A stretch of 64,000 nt of DNA from Actinacidiphila guanduensis. GTDB taxonomy: Bacteria > Actinomycetota > Actinomycetes > Streptomycetales > Streptomycetaceae. Location: positions 50,514 through 114,513 of the forward strand of contig NZ_FNIE01000019.1 in NCBI RefSeq assembly GCF_900103985.1, read 5' to 3'. Of the stretch, positions 1-9,124 are shown piece after piece. A program made the position numbers and the translations under genes. The notes under the pieces are model-generated. The model was not told the origin of the DNA. It worked only from the letters and a program-made list of their open reading frames with translations, and did no database searches. Numbering within the stretch: the first letter of the stretch is position 1; the number at the start of each line of letters is the position of its first letter.

Positions 1-2
1 TC

Positions 3-611
3 GCGCGGGTCCTGCGCCTGGACGAGCTCGAAGAGGAATACCTGCTCGGCCTGGCCGCCGCGCGCCCCGAACGCAAGCGGCGCCGGAAACCCGAGCGCGT
101 CCCCGCACGGCTGCACCAGCTTCTGGCGGGCGTGGGGATTCCCGCCTTCGTGGAAGGGCGCGCGTTCGACGTCCTGGCGTCCAACCCGCTGGCGGTCGCG
201 CTCTCCCCGCGTCTGCGACCCGGGTACAACCGTCTGCGGTCGCTGCTGCTCGATCCCGAGGAGCAGGAATTCCAGCAGGACTGGACCCGCTCCGCGGAAG
301 GCTTCATCGCCGCCTTCAGGAAGTCCGTCGGCGACGACACCGGCAATCCGCGGTTCGTGGAGCTGGTGGGCGAGCTCGCCCTGTCCAGCGAGCGCTTCCG
401 GACCCTGTGGGCGCGCCACGACATCCGCAACCTCGACGGCGGCACCACCACCGTGAACCACCCCGTCGTCGGTGAGCTGCGCCTGCACCGCGACAAGCTC
501 CCCGCGGGCGACGGCCTGCTCCTCGTCCTGTACTACGCCGACCAGGGCAGCGAGAGCGACGAGAAACTCCGCCTCCTCGCCGCCATGGCCCCGCACGAGC
601 CCGTCCCCTGA
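3..611 (+). CDS. XRE-family regulator with MmyB-like ligand-binding domain (5' truncated by window edge)
   Basis: Only the last 202 residues are present; the reading frame is open to the window edge, so the helix-turn-helix region lies outside. The visible part starts in the linker (DELEEEYLLGLA, then a basic stretch) and continues with the MmyB-type ligand-binding domain: LLAGVGIPAFVEGRAFDVLASNPLA, later RTLWARHDI and a C-terminal beta-rich part with VVGELRLHRDKL. These are hallmarks of the streptomycete XRE/MmyB regulators, which usually sit next to the oxidoreductase they control. That partner would be upstream of the window; the next gene here is convergent. The 150 bp after the stop hold no gene. 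Confidence 0.9.
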   Translation, partial: ARVLRLDELEEEYLLGLAAARPERKRRRKPERVPARLHQLLAGVGIPAFVEGRAFDVLASNPLAVALSPRLRPGYNRLRSLLLDPEEQEFQQDWTRSAEGFIAAFRKSVGDDTGNPRFVELVGELALSSERFRTLWARHDIRNLDGGTTTVNHPVVGELRLHRDKLPAGDGLLLVLYYADQGSESDEKLRLLAAMAPHEPVP

Positions 612-761
612 CCCCGAAGGCGGCCCGGCCCCGATCGCGCGGTGGAGCCGAGGGGCCTCGACGGCCCGCTGGAGACGGATGTCCGGCTCGCGGAGCGGGC
701 GCCGCGGGCACGTGCCCGGCCTGGGACGGGCCGCCTTGAAGCGGACAGCCAGCGCGGCGGG

Positions 762-1385
762 CTACTGCCTGTCGAGAGCGGCCATGTCGCCCGTCGTCGG
801 CTCGCCGGTCCGTTCGTACTCCAGCTGGACCGCTCCGTTCGGGAAGGTGCGGGACGTGGTCAGGCGCAGCGCGGAAGGGGCGGCGCCGGGTTCGAAGACG
901 CGTTTGCCGCTGCCGAGCACCACCGGGTACAGCCAGAGGTTCAACCGATCGACCAGCTGCTCCGCGAGCAGCGAGCGGACCAGGTCGAGGCTGCCGATCA
1001 CGTGGACCCGGTCGTGGCGCTTCTTGAGGTCGGCGACGCCTTCGGCGAGGCCGCCGTCCAGGACGTGCGCGCCCTGCCAGTCCAGCGGTTCCTTCAGGGT
1101 GCGGGTGGCGACGTACTTCGGGACGCGGTTGAGGAGGCGCGTGAAGTCCATCTCCGCCGGGGCCGCGGGCCAGTACGCGGCGAAGATGTCGTACGTGCGG
1201 CGGCCCAGCAGCAGCGCGTCCATGCCCTTGGCCTGCTCGAAGACGGCCGCCCCGGCCTCCGCGTCCATCAGCGGCGCCTGCCAGCCGCCGTAGGCGAAGC
1301 CCCCTTCCGGGTCCTCCTCGGGCCCGCCGGGTGCCTGGGCGACACCGTCGAGGGTCATGAACTCGGTGACGACAAGCTCGCTCAT
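762..1385 (-). CDS. Dihydrofolate reductase-family protein (RibD C-terminal domain)
   Basis: The 207-residue protein has the usual length and pattern of the actinobacterial stand-alone RibD_C/DHFR-like reductases. It begins SELVVTEFMTLDGVAQAPGG, has the central LLLGRRTYDIFAAYWP segment, HVIGSLDLVRSLL and the C-terminal LYPVVLGSGKRVFEPG segment. Members bind NAD(P)H in a DHFR fold; most have no proven substrate and are annotated by similarity to the riboflavin enzyme. It is monocistronic here, with the sortase gene upstream on the same strand 96 bp away. The ATG at 1385 follows a GGAGA-type ribosome site. Family is secure; the physiological substrate is unknown. Confidence 0.9.
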   Translation of the reverse strand: MSELVVTEFMTLDGVAQAPGGPEEDPEGGFAYGGWQAPLMDAEAGAAVFEQAKGMDALLLGRRTYDIFAAYWPAAPAEMDFTRLLNRVPKYVATRTLKEPLDWQGAHVLDGGLAEGVADLKKRHDRVHVIGSLDLVRSLLAEQLVDRLNLWLYPVVLGSGKRVFEPGAAPSALRLTTSRTFPNGAVQLEYERTGEPTTGDMAALDRQ

Positions 1386-1481
1386 GGCGTTCTCCTCTCG
1401 CTCGAAGGCCCCGTTGCGGGGTCTCCCAGTGGAGACGGCACGGCGGTGCCGGACTCATCGGTCGAGGTGCCGGGCGCCCGG

Positions 1482-2222
1482 CTACGAGGTGCCCGCGGCC
1501 TTCGACCAGGAGGTCAGCACGCCGATCTTGTCGATGCGGTGCTGCGGGTTGTCCCGGCTGTCGCGCCAGAAGTTCCCGGCCGCGTTGTCCTCGGGGGTCG
1601 CGCAGGTGGAGACCGTGATCATCGCCTTGGTGGGCTTCTCGCCGGGGTGGCCGGGCACCGCGGCCCGCTGGTCGGCGAGCGATTGGGCGGAGCGGAAGTC
1701 GGTCTTCCTGGTCGCGGTGATCGTGTACGTATACGTGGTGCCGCCGGTGGTGACCAGGACCTTGTCGCCGTTGCGCAGGTCGGGGACGTCGTGGAAGGGT
1801 CCGCCCGCGGAGAGGCGGTGGCCGGTGACGAGGTAGTTGCCGACCTCGCCGGGGCCGACACCGCCGTGCGGGCCGTACGGGCTCGCGGCGATGCTGCGGT
1901 CCTGGATGTGGGTGCCGGCCCAGTCGTCGGTGGTGCCCTCGTACGGGATCACGCGCATGCCCTTGATCCCGATCGCGGGGATGGTCAGCGAGGCGACGGC
2001 GGTCCTGCGGTCGACCGGGGGCGGGGTCGGCGAGGGCGTGGCGGGTGAGGGGGCCGCGGCGGGTGCGGCAGGTGCGCCTGGTGCAGCAGCCGGCGCGTGC
2101 GTGGCCGGCGCGGCGGCGGGAGCGGCGTGCGCGGTGCCCGCAGCGGCTGTCGCGGAGCATCCGATCAGCGCTGCGGCACCTATGCCCACGAGGGGGATGA
2201 CGGCGTTCCGGGCCCGGATCAT
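1482..2222 (-). CDS. Class F sortase, probably lipid- or membrane-anchored
   Basis: This 246-residue protein has an N-terminal hydrophobic export signal containing an LIGC lipobox (Cys22), a long Ala/Pro linker (about residues 28-72) and a C-terminal sortase domain. The catalytic triad can be placed as His135 (VTGHRLS), Cys207 (STCATP) and Arg229 (QHRID). Class F sortases of actinobacteria are cysteine transpeptidases acting outside the membrane; their natural substrates are mostly undefined. No LPXTG-type substrate gene is adjacent, so it is an orphan sortase. The lipobox suggests anchoring by a lipid rather than by an uncleaved helix, but signal-anchor behaviour cannot be excluded. Confidence 0.9.
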   Translation of the reverse strand: MIRARNAVIPLVGIGAAALIGCSATAAAGTAHAAPAAAPATHAPAAAPGAPAAPAAAPSPATPSPTPPPVDRRTAVASLTIPAIGIKGMRVIPYEGTTDDWAGTHIQDRSIAASPYGPHGGVGPGEVGNYLVTGHRLSAGGPFHDVPDLRNGDKVLVTTGGTTYTYTITATRKTDFRSAQSLADQRAAVPGHPGEKPTKAMITVSTCATPEDNAAGNFWRDSRDNPQHRIDKIGVLTSWSKAAGTS

Positions 2223-2433
2223 GGCACCCCCTGGCAGGTCGGAAGGACAGTAACGGAATCCCTCCTGCCATGGTCAGCGATGCCCTCCGAAAGGACAACA
2301 TCTGCCCTTAACCGCAGCTCGTGGCGTATGTCTCACCCCGGACCCGACCTCGTCGCTGGCCACAAACGGAATACGTTCACGACGTGAGTCCCCGTCGCCC
2401 CGCCCCGCCGCGTGCGGCCTACCGTGCGGTCCG

Positions 2434-3201
2434 TCAGGCGCCGCCGTTGACGGCGAGGGAGCTGCCGGCGATCCATTGGGCCCGGTCGGAGAGCAGGAAG
2501 GCGATGGCCTCGGCCGGGTCGCGGGGGTCGCCGACGCGGCCCAGCGGGATCGAGGACCACACCTGCTCGGCGGACGCGCCCATCGCCCCGGCCATCGTCT
2601 CCAGCAGCTCGGTGCCGCCAGGGGTGTCCACCATGCCGAGGACGACGGTGTTGACCCGTATCCCGGCCGGGGACAGCTGCGCGGCGAGGCTGGCGGACCA
2701 GCTCTCCAGAGCGGCCTTGGCGGCGCCGTAATGCGCGAGGGGCGCGGGCGGTTTCGCGCTGACGCCGGTGGAGACGTTGACGATCGCGGCCCGCGGGCTC
2801 TCCTTGAGGGAGGGCAGCGCGGCCGCGGTCACGCGTACCGCGGACAGGAAGTTGATGGCCAGGGAGTCCTCCCACTCGGCGTCGGGGATCTCGCCGAAGT
2901 GCACGCGGGCCGCACCCGCGTTGTTCACCAGGAGGTCCAGACCGCCCAGGGCGTCGACGGCCGCGTCCACCAGGCGGCGGGCGCCCTCGGCCGTGCGCAG
3001 GTCGCCGCTGATGAAGGTCGAGTCCTGCGGGGTGTCCTTGGCGCGGTCGCGTGCCGTGGTGACCACGGTCGCCCCGCCGTCGATCAGGCGCCGGGCCACG
3101 GCGGCGCCGATCCCGCGCGAGCCGCCGGTGACGAGAGCCCGCCGACCGGCGAACTCGCCCGGGATCACGGAGGTGGGGACGAAGACATTTGTCGCTGTCA
3201 T
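2434..3201 (-). CDS. SDR-family oxidoreductase
   Basis: A classical short-chain dehydrogenase of 255 residues. It shows the cofactor glycine motif TGGSRGIG (25-32), NNAG (93-96), the catalytic Ser144 (VNVST) and YxxxK (Tyr158, Lys162), with a PxG segment late in the fold. The basic residue after the glycine motif suggests NADPH. It is transcribed away from the TetR-family gene at 3410 across a 208-bp region that includes an AT-richer stretch near 3250-3290, a common repressor/target arrangement. The substrate cannot be told from the sequence. Confidence 0.92.
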   Translation of the reverse strand: MTATNVFVPTSVIPGEFAGRRALVTGGSRGIGAAVARRLIDGGATVVTTARDRAKDTPQDSTFISGDLRTAEGARRLVDAAVDALGGLDLLVNNAGAARVHFGEIPDAEWEDSLAINFLSAVRVTAAALPSLKESPRAAIVNVSTGVSAKPPAPLAHYGAAKAALESWSASLAAQLSPAGIRVNTVVLGMVDTPGGTELLETMAGAMGASAEQVWSSIPLGRVGDPRDPAEAIAFLLSDRAQWIAGSSLAVNGGA

Positions 3202-3409
3202 GCCGATAAGCCCTTTGTGCGGAGACAGGGAAGGACAGGCACCGCCATGTCCTTGAATTCGAAACTACCATACTCTGAGTCTGATGAAATCGCATCGCCG
3301 CCGACCGGCCGTAACGGCGGGTAGGCTCGGTGGCCGGGTCGGCGCCGTGCTTCGGGCATTGCGGCAACGGACCGTGGAGCACCACCCAGTGCGATCGGGA
3401 GCGAGGACG

Positions 3410-4057
3410 ATGAGCGCGAGCCCGCAGGAGAAACGGGCCTACCGTTCGGGCCTGCGCGCCCAGCAGGCCGAGGCCACCCGGCGGGCGGTCCTCGCCGCGG
3501 CGGCCGAGCTCTACGCGGCCCGCGGGTACGCCGCCACCTCGATCGACGCCATCGCCGAGGCCGCGGGGGTCAGCCGCTCCACCGTCTTCACCGCGGCCGG
3601 CGGCAAGCCCTACCTGCTCAAGACCGTCTACGACCAGGCCCTGATCGGCGACGACGAGCCGGTCCCCCTCGCCGAGCGCCCCGAGTCACGCAGACTGCGC
3701 ACCCTCACCGACGGCGCCGAGATCGTCGCGGGATACGCCGCCATCCTCGCCCGCATCATGGCGGGGGTGTCCGTGCTGTACGAAGTGGTCCGCGCTGCAG
3801 CCGACACCGACGCGGACGTCGCCGCGCTGTGGGCCGACATCCAGCGCCAACGGCGCGAGGGCGCCCACCGGATCGTCACCCTCCTCACCGCGGCGGACGC
3901 GCTGACGCCTCGCCTCACCCCGGACCAAGCGGCCGACGTGATCACCGTCTACAACGACCCTGCCCTCCACCACCACCTGGTCGTCTCCCGCAACTGGTCC
4001 CTCGCCGCCTTCACCGCCTGGCTCACCCGCACCCTGCAGCACGAACTCCTCACCTGA
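3410..4057 (+). CDS. TetR/AcrR-family transcriptional regulator
   Basis: The 215-residue protein has an N-terminal TetR DNA-binding domain (about residues 18-75: RRAVLAAAAELYAARGYAATSIDAIAEAAGVSRSTVF) and a divergent ligand-binding C-terminus. The frame extends upstream to 3284, but the ATG at 3410 is preferred because it has a GAGCGAGG ribosome site and the usual spacing to the HTH. The gene diverges from the SDR gene at 2434-3201 and most likely represses it and itself. The recognition helix reads STVFTAAGGK where many relatives have Tyr-x-His-Phe, a mild deviation. Confidence 0.9.
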   Translation: MSASPQEKRAYRSGLRAQQAEATRRAVLAAAAELYAARGYAATSIDAIAEAAGVSRSTVFTAAGGKPYLLKTVYDQALIGDDEPVPLAERPESRRLRTLTDGAEIVAGYAAILARIMAGVSVLYEVVRAAADTDADVAALWADIQRQRREGAHRIVTLLTAADALTPRLTPDQAADVITVYNDPALHHHLVVSRNWSLAAFTAWLTRTLQHELLT

Positions 4058-4217
4058 GCCCACCGGCCCGGGCCGTGCGTCCGGCCCGAAGCGGAGCAGA
4101 GGTCGGCGAGGCGCCCTCTTCGACCGGGGTGGTAAACCATTGGCTGCTTTGGGACCCCCACCACCCTGCTGGAAGGTGCCGCATTGGTGGAAAGGAGGCG
4201 TGGACGCGTGGGACCCA

Positions 4218-5675
4218 TCAAGCCGAATACCTGAGGGCGTTGGGGGTCTTGGCCAGGGCGTCGGTGCACTCGTAGGGGGCCTGGTCGAAGACCATGGTGC
4301 GGCGCTCGTCGGCGGTGTAGGGGCTCCAGCCCGGGGAGTTGCCGTGGGCGAAGCGGGTGAGGGCGGTGTGCATGCGGTCGGCCAGGTGCTGGGGGGCGTC
4401 GGGGCCGAGGAGTTGGGGGGCCTGGGGTGCGTCGAGGTGGTCGAAGACGAAGGGGAGGTCGGCGCAGTGGGCCGCGCCGAAGTGCGGTGCGGGCCAGGCG
4501 AACTGGTAGGTGTGGGTGGGGATGCCGGCGCGGGCGGCGGTGTCGGCGATGGTGCGGGCGGGACACCTGAAGGTGCGGTCGGTCAGTGCCTGGGCGAGTG
4601 CGTGACCGGGATTGTCGCTGCGGAGCTCGGTCAGGTAGGTGGCCAGGTCGTCGGCGGTGCGGCCGAGGTTGGCCATGCCGTGCAGGCAGGCGTCGGTGCT
4701 GGGGGCGGTGCTGAGGTCGCCGAGGAGGAAGTTCCACTCCTGCGTGGTCGTGCCGATCAACAGGGCGTCCAGCGCGCCGGGTTCGGCGAGTGCTTCCTCG
4801 GGGGCGGTGGTGACGACTTCGCCGTCCAGGGTGGGCTGCCAGCGCAGTGCGTCCCGGCCGGCGCGGCGGGCGCGGTCGTCGGCGCTCTCGGCGGGCGCTC
4901 GTACTTCTCCGGGCAGCCACTCCTGTTCGAGTGCCATGCGGCGCGCGGTCGGTGTGGCGGAGAGGGCCTGCCGGGTGGGCGGTATGCCGAGCCGGTCGGC
5001 GAAGTCGGCGGAGAGTTGCTTCATCCGGTCCAGCGGTGTGAGCAGCGGAGTCCCGGCGCTCATGACGGCGAGGCGGCGGAACAGGCCGCGGGCGGCGGGA
5101 ACTCCGGTGAGGGCGAGGGCGGCCGTCGCGCCGGCGGACTGCCCGGCCAGGGTCACGTTCGCGGGGTCCCCGCCGAACGCGGCGATGTTGTCGCGCACCC
5201 AGGTCAGGGCGGCGGTGATGTCGAGCAGCGCGCGGTTGGCGACCCCGTCGTCCAGGATCATGAACCCTTCGGCGGCGACACGGTAGTTGGGGACGACGAA
5301 GACCACGCCGTCACGGGCGAAGGAGGCGCCGTCGTACCAGGGGCTGGCGTTGCTGCCGGTGAAGAAGCCGCCCCCGTAGAGCCACACCACGACCGGGAAG
5401 GGCCCGTCGCCGCGGGTGGGAGCGTGGACGTTGAGGTTCAGGGCGTCCTCGCCCGCGATGACGGGGTCTGGGAAGAGGTCCTGGCCGACGTGGGGGTGGG
5501 CGGGGCTCGGCCCGTACCCGGTGGCCTTGAAGCAGGTGGTGAACGGCTCGCGCGGCTGCGGGAGGTCGAAGGCGCGGGTGGGGTAGGGCGCTCGGGCGTA
5601 GGGGATGCCGAGGTAGGCGGTGTCGGCCGCGCGCGTGATTCCTGCGATGGGCCCGCAGGGGGCGTTGACGGACAC
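4218..5675 (-). CDS. Type B carboxylesterase / lipase
   Basis: A 485-residue alpha/beta-hydrolase of the carboxylesterase type B (PnbA-like) family. Visible landmarks are the oxyanion-hole GGGF (101-104), the nucleophile elbow GQSAG with Ser180 (the usual family form is GESAG, so Gln replaces Glu), and His403 in GAAHCADLPFVF. The conserved N-terminal GIPYARAP and EDALNLNVHAP segments are present. It starts 90 bp after the MFS exporter stop on the same strand, so co-transcription as an export/hydrolysis pair is likely. There is no signal peptide, so it is probably cytoplasmic. It would hydrolyse carboxylic esters; the specific substrate is unknown. Confidence 0.92.
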   Translation of the reverse strand: MSVNAPCGPIAGITRAADTAYLGIPYARAPYPTRAFDLPQPREPFTTCFKATGYGPSPAHPHVGQDLFPDPVIAGEDALNLNVHAPTRGDGPFPVVVWLYGGGFFTGSNASPWYDGASFARDGVVFVVPNYRVAAEGFMILDDGVANRALLDITAALTWVRDNIAAFGGDPANVTLAGQSAGATAALALTGVPAARGLFRRLAVMSAGTPLLTPLDRMKQLSADFADRLGIPPTRQALSATPTARRMALEQEWLPGEVRAPAESADDRARRAGRDALRWQPTLDGEVVTTAPEEALAEPGALDALLIGTTTQEWNFLLGDLSTAPSTDACLHGMANLGRTADDLATYLTELRSDNPGHALAQALTDRTFRCPARTIADTAARAGIPTHTYQFAWPAPHFGAAHCADLPFVFDHLDAPQAPQLLGPDAPQHLADRMHTALTRFAHGNSPGWSPYTADERRTMVFDQAPYECTDALAKTPNALRYSA

Positions 5676-5765
5676 GGGGGCTTCCTTCCGGTGTGCGGGG
5701 GCAGTTGAGGTGGCGGCCGTGCTCGGTCGGGGTGAGGACCAGCGCGAATTCCGTGGCAGGTGTGT

Positions 5766-7241
5766 TCAGTCGGCGTCGGCTGCGGGGTCCTGGGCGGGCT
5801 TGAGCCGCATGGCCAGGGCGGCGGTGCCGAGGCTGAGGACGGCGAGCGCCCAGAAGGCGACGCGGTAGCCGTCCACGACGGCCGCGTTGCCGCCGACGGT
5901 GCTGTGGCTGGTGACGGTGGCGGCGACGGTGACCAGGACGGCCAGGCCGAGAGCGGCGCCGAGTTGGCGGCACATGTTGAGCAGCCCCGAGGCGACGCCC
6001 GCGTTGCGGGGGTCGATACCGCTGGTGGAGGCGACGATCGCGGGCATCATCGTCAGGCTGATGCCTGCTCCGACGACCAGGGTGGGCAGCAGAACGTGGG
6101 TGACGTAGACGGAGTGGGTGGGAAGCCCGCCCACCCAGACGAGTCCCGCGGCGGCGACGGTCCCGCCGATCACCACCAGGCGGCGGGCTCCGACGAGAGG
6201 GATCAGCTTCAGGGACAGCAGCACTCCGATGCTGATGACCGCGACCATGGGCAGCAGGGACAGCCCGGTGCGCACGGCGCTCTGACTCAGGACCTGCTGC
6301 AGGTACAGGGAGAGGAAAAACAGCGGCGCGGTGATGACGGCGCCCATGCACAGCGTCAGGACGTTGCCCATTCGCACGTTGGCGACGGAGAGGATCCCCA
6401 GGGGGACCAGCGGGGCGCTGCTGCGGCGTTCGATGCCGACGAAGGCCGCGAGCAGGAGCGCACCGGCCACCAGGGCGGCGATCACGCGGGCCGCTCCCCA
6501 CCCGGCGTCCGGTGCGGCCGAGACGCCGTAGACGAGCGCCGCGGCCGACAGCGTCACGGTGATCGCCCCGGGGAGATCGATACGGGAACGCCGCTGCCCG
6601 GTCGCGGTCGGCGCCAGGAAGGCCAGACTCGCGATCAGCAGGCCGGCGCCGATCGGCACGTTGACCAGCATCACCCACCGCCAGCTCACCGACGCCAGCA
6701 GACCGCCGATCACGATGCCCGCGGCCCCGGCACTGGAGGCGGCGACGCCCCACCACGTCATGGCCCGGGTGCGCCGGGAGGGCTCGGTGTGGCTGGCGGT
6801 GATCAGGCTGAGGCTCGACGGCGCGAGCGCCGCCGCCCCGGCGCCCTGCACCACTCGGGCCGCGAGCAGCATCCAGCCGTCCTGGGCCAGCCCGCCGGCC
6901 AGCGACGCGAGTGTGAAGACGACCAGCCCGGCCTGGAAGACGCGGCGGCGCCCGAAGAGGTCACTGGTGCGCGCGGCGAAGAGCAGCAGTCCGCCGAAAG
7001 CGACCAGGTAGCCGTTGACCACCCATTGCTGGGCGGATGCCGACAGGCCCAGGCCCGACTTCATGGCCGGCAGTGCCACGTTCACGATGGAGGAGTCCAG
7101 CACCACCATGAACTGCGCCACGCACGCGACGGCCGCGACGGCGGCCAGCGCGACACCGCGCTTGGCCACCCCGTGCGAGGGGTCGGCATCGGGTGCCGCG
7201 GATGCGGCGGCGCCTGGGGACAGGCGGGACGGGCTGGGCAT
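5766..7241 (-). CDS. MFS drug exporter, DHA2 (14-TM) family
   Basis: With the ATG at 7241 the protein has 491 residues. This start has a GAGGAG ribosome site, and the protein begins just before the first helix (GVALAAVAAVACVAQFMVVLDSSIVNVALP). The motif LDSSIVNVALP is diagnostic of DHA2-type proton-driven multidrug exporters, and a FGRRRVFQAG loop and about 14 hydrophobic helices follow. The frame is open upstream to 7622, but that extension is arginine-rich and not family-like. It is the first gene of a probable two-gene unit with the carboxylesterase. The promoter carries a duplicated 15-bp element (7263-7310), implying repression, yet no regulator gene lies beside it. Confidence 0.92.
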   Translation of the reverse strand: MPSPSRLSPGAAASAAPDADPSHGVAKRGVALAAVAAVACVAQFMVVLDSSIVNVALPAMKSGLGLSASAQQWVVNGYLVAFGGLLLFAARTSDLFGRRRVFQAGLVVFTLASLAGGLAQDGWMLLAARVVQGAGAAALAPSSLSLITASHTEPSRRTRAMTWWGVAASSAGAAGIVIGGLLASVSWRWVMLVNVPIGAGLLIASLAFLAPTATGQRRSRIDLPGAITVTLSAAALVYGVSAAPDAGWGAARVIAALVAGALLLAAFVGIERRSSAPLVPLGILSVANVRMGNVLTLCMGAVITAPLFFLSLYLQQVLSQSAVRTGLSLLPMVAVISIGVLLSLKLIPLVGARRLVVIGGTVAAAGLVWVGGLPTHSVYVTHVLLPTLVVGAGISLTMMPAIVASTSGIDPRNAGVASGLLNMCRQLGAALGLAVLVTVAATVTSHSTVGGNAAVVDGYRVAFWALAVLSLGTAALAMRLKPAQDPAADAD

Positions 7242-7262
7242 AGCGGTGCTCCTCGACGATTT

Positions 7263-7311
7263 CCGGATAGCCTGTCCGTCAATCGTAGAGCGATACCGGA
7301 TAGCCTGTCCA
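7263..7311 (-). promoter_or_regulatory. Promoter with duplicated 15-bp operator for the MFS gene
   Basis: On the minus strand TGGACA (7306-7311) and TACGAT (7282-7287) are separated by 18 bp, a good vegetative-type promoter 40 bp upstream of the MFS start. The element CCGGATAGCCTGTCC occurs exactly twice, at 7263-7277 and 7296-7310, 33 bp apart (about three helical turns). One copy overlaps the -35 box and the other the predicted start point. Repressor sites are the simplest reading; the binding protein is not identified. Confidence 0.6.
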
Positions 7312-7830
7312 CCAACGTGGGATGCAGCCTCGTCGGCGGCTGCGCACCGGGGCAGGCAGGGCTCGCGCGGAGGAGCCCACCGGATGGGTCCGCGACGGGC
7401 AGTCGCCGCGCACTTCACGGCCTTGCCGCTGAGTCCGGACCCTGATCCGCATCGGGACCTGGTACCGGGACCGGCGTCGGCCTCTCGTCCGGGTGGCGTC
7501 CCAGCCGCGACCGTCCGCAGCGAGCGCAGCGCGTCGCACACAGGTTCCCGCAGCGGTCGGTCCTCGGCCGACCGCATCCACCGCTGTATCGCGGTCTGCT
7601 CATGCAGATCGCGCTGCGGCAATGCGCCACCAATCGCCGCCGCTACCGATCACCACCGGTCACACCCCGAGCGCGCGCTCTCGCTTCTCAAGATCGCTTC
7701 CGGAGAACGCATCGGCCCGGCCCCTCGTGGCGATTCGGCACGGTATGGGACCCTCATTGACAAGGTCCAGACCAATCCGTCACGGTGGCACGCCCCTTCA
7801 CGGAGACCCCTTGATCGCCAGGAGGCGTTC
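7312..7830. other. Gene-free stretch between MFS promoter and GH18-like gene
   Basis: About 520 bp with no supportable gene. Open frames exist on both strands but are arginine/serine/proline-rich and show no recognisable fold, and none encodes the TetR-type regulator that would be expected beside the exporter. The last 60 bp should hold the promoter of the secreted protein gene at 7831. Confidence 0.5.
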
Positions 7831-8943
7831 ATGCGTGTGCTGCTCGGCAGAGTGAAGTCCTTCGCGGCGGCAGCCGCTATCGCGGCCGTCGCGGCGGCCC
7901 TTCCCACGGCCGCCCCCGCCACCGCCGCGAGTGCCGTGGCCGGCAACGCCCCGCAGGTCTACGGCGCATGGCACTGCGGCGACGATGCCTGCACGTGGGC
8001 AACCGTCCGCGACATGACCGACTTCGACCACGACAACCACTGGCTCATCGACCGCGGTGACGGCCACCCCTCCGTCAACCTCGTGGTGCTCAGCTTCGTC
8101 AACCCGCTCACCCTCCTCAGCGGCACGACGAACAGCGGCAACACCGATGGCGTCCCGGTCGGCATGAACCAGGCAGTGGTGAACTATTTCACCAGCCACG
8201 GCATCCGCGTGATGCTCTCCATCGGCGGCATCACCTACACCGACGACTGGGACACCGCGCTCGCCCAGAACCCCACACTGCTCGGGCAGAAGGCCGCCGC
8301 GCTCGCCACCCGACTCGGCGTCGGCATCGAAATCGACTACGAGCAGAGCTCCGGTCCGAACACCGCGGGTCTCCAGGCGTTCATCGACGCCTACCGGGCC
8401 GCGCACCCGTACGACGCCTCGGGTGCTGATCCGACCGCGCGGCTCACCATCGATGTCGCGGCCGGCGACCGCTGGCTCATCGACCTCGACCAGTACGCGA
8501 CCGCGCACTGGCTCACCCCCGGTGCCCCGGTGCTGGACTACGCCAACGCCATGGTGCCCAGCAAGCAGCCGTCGGCCGGCGGCGCGGAGTCGAACTGGCA
8601 GGAACACATCTCGGGCAAGGCCAACTACAGTCCGCCGATCCCGCCGCTGGCCCCCGCGAAGTTCACCGGCAGCCTCTACATCGCCGAGGGCTCCCAGGTG
8701 AGGCCGGAATGCACCGACTTCTCCTCCTCGCTGCAGAACGCCACCGGCAGCTGGACGCAGAACGCGGCACCGGCCGGCGCCGGCACCACCAACGGCCTGC
8801 TGGGGTACATGTTCTGGGCCGCGGAACGCCCCTCGACCCGCGGGGTGACCACCGACCCGCCCAACACCTGCGAAGGCGGCGTCGGCGCGGGGTCGAGCGC
8901 CTACTCCGTCCCCGTCCCGATGCCGCCCCTCCGGCAGAGCTGA
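7831..8943 (+). CDS. Secreted GH18-like (chitinase-type) protein
   Basis: A 370-residue exported protein: signal peptide of about 33 residues, then a TIM-barrel-like sequence with the GH18 landmarks LVVLSFVNPL, VMLSIGG (127-133) and GVGIEIDYEQ, in which Glu171 takes the place of the catalytic glutamate of the DxxDxDxE motif. The first aspartates of that motif are replaced (GIEIDYE), so catalysis of chitin hydrolysis is uncertain. C-terminal GLLGYMFWAAER resembles the last barrel strand. The ATG at 7831 has a CAGGAGG ribosome site; the frame is open further upstream but without a signal sequence. It is a single gene followed by a hairpin. Confidence 0.75.
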   Translation: MRVLLGRVKSFAAAAAIAAVAAALPTAAPATAASAVAGNAPQVYGAWHCGDDACTWATVRDMTDFDHDNHWLIDRGDGHPSVNLVVLSFVNPLTLLSGTTNSGNTDGVPVGMNQAVVNYFTSHGIRVMLSIGGITYTDDWDTALAQNPTLLGQKAAALATRLGVGIEIDYEQSSGPNTAGLQAFIDAYRAAHPYDASGADPTARLTIDVAAGDRWLIDLDQYATAHWLTPGAPVLDYANAMVPSKQPSAGGAESNWQEHISGKANYSPPIPPLAPAKFTGSLYIAEGSQVRPECTDFSSSLQNATGSWTQNAAPAGAGTTNGLLGYMFWAAERPSTRGVTTDPPNTCEGGVGAGSSAYSVPVPMPPLRQS

Positions 8944-8950
8944 GCGCCAA

Positions 8951-8978
8951 CTGCCGTGATCGACCGGCTGATCGGCAG
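8951..8978 (+). terminator. Hairpin after the GH18-like gene
   Basis: CTGCCGTGATC (8951-8961) pairs with GATCGGCAG (8970-8978), leaving one bulged T and an 8-nt loop, 8 bp after the stop codon. No T-run follows, as is common in streptomycetes. Confidence 0.45.
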
Positions 8979-9124
8979 TGACCTCGGCAGCCACATGCCG
9001 ACCTGCCCGGAACGTCAGCCGCTTCGTCAGGGGCAGGCATCATGCGCGGTGCCCGGCCGCGCGTCCCCAGCAGTACATCCGTCCGCCGGCCCGGGCCCGG
9101 TGCCGGCGGACGCCGAGCGCCGGC

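Noticed and set aside
7279..7633. Regulator gene divergent from the MFS exporter
   Set aside because: None of the frames shows a helix-turn-helix pattern or a credible start.
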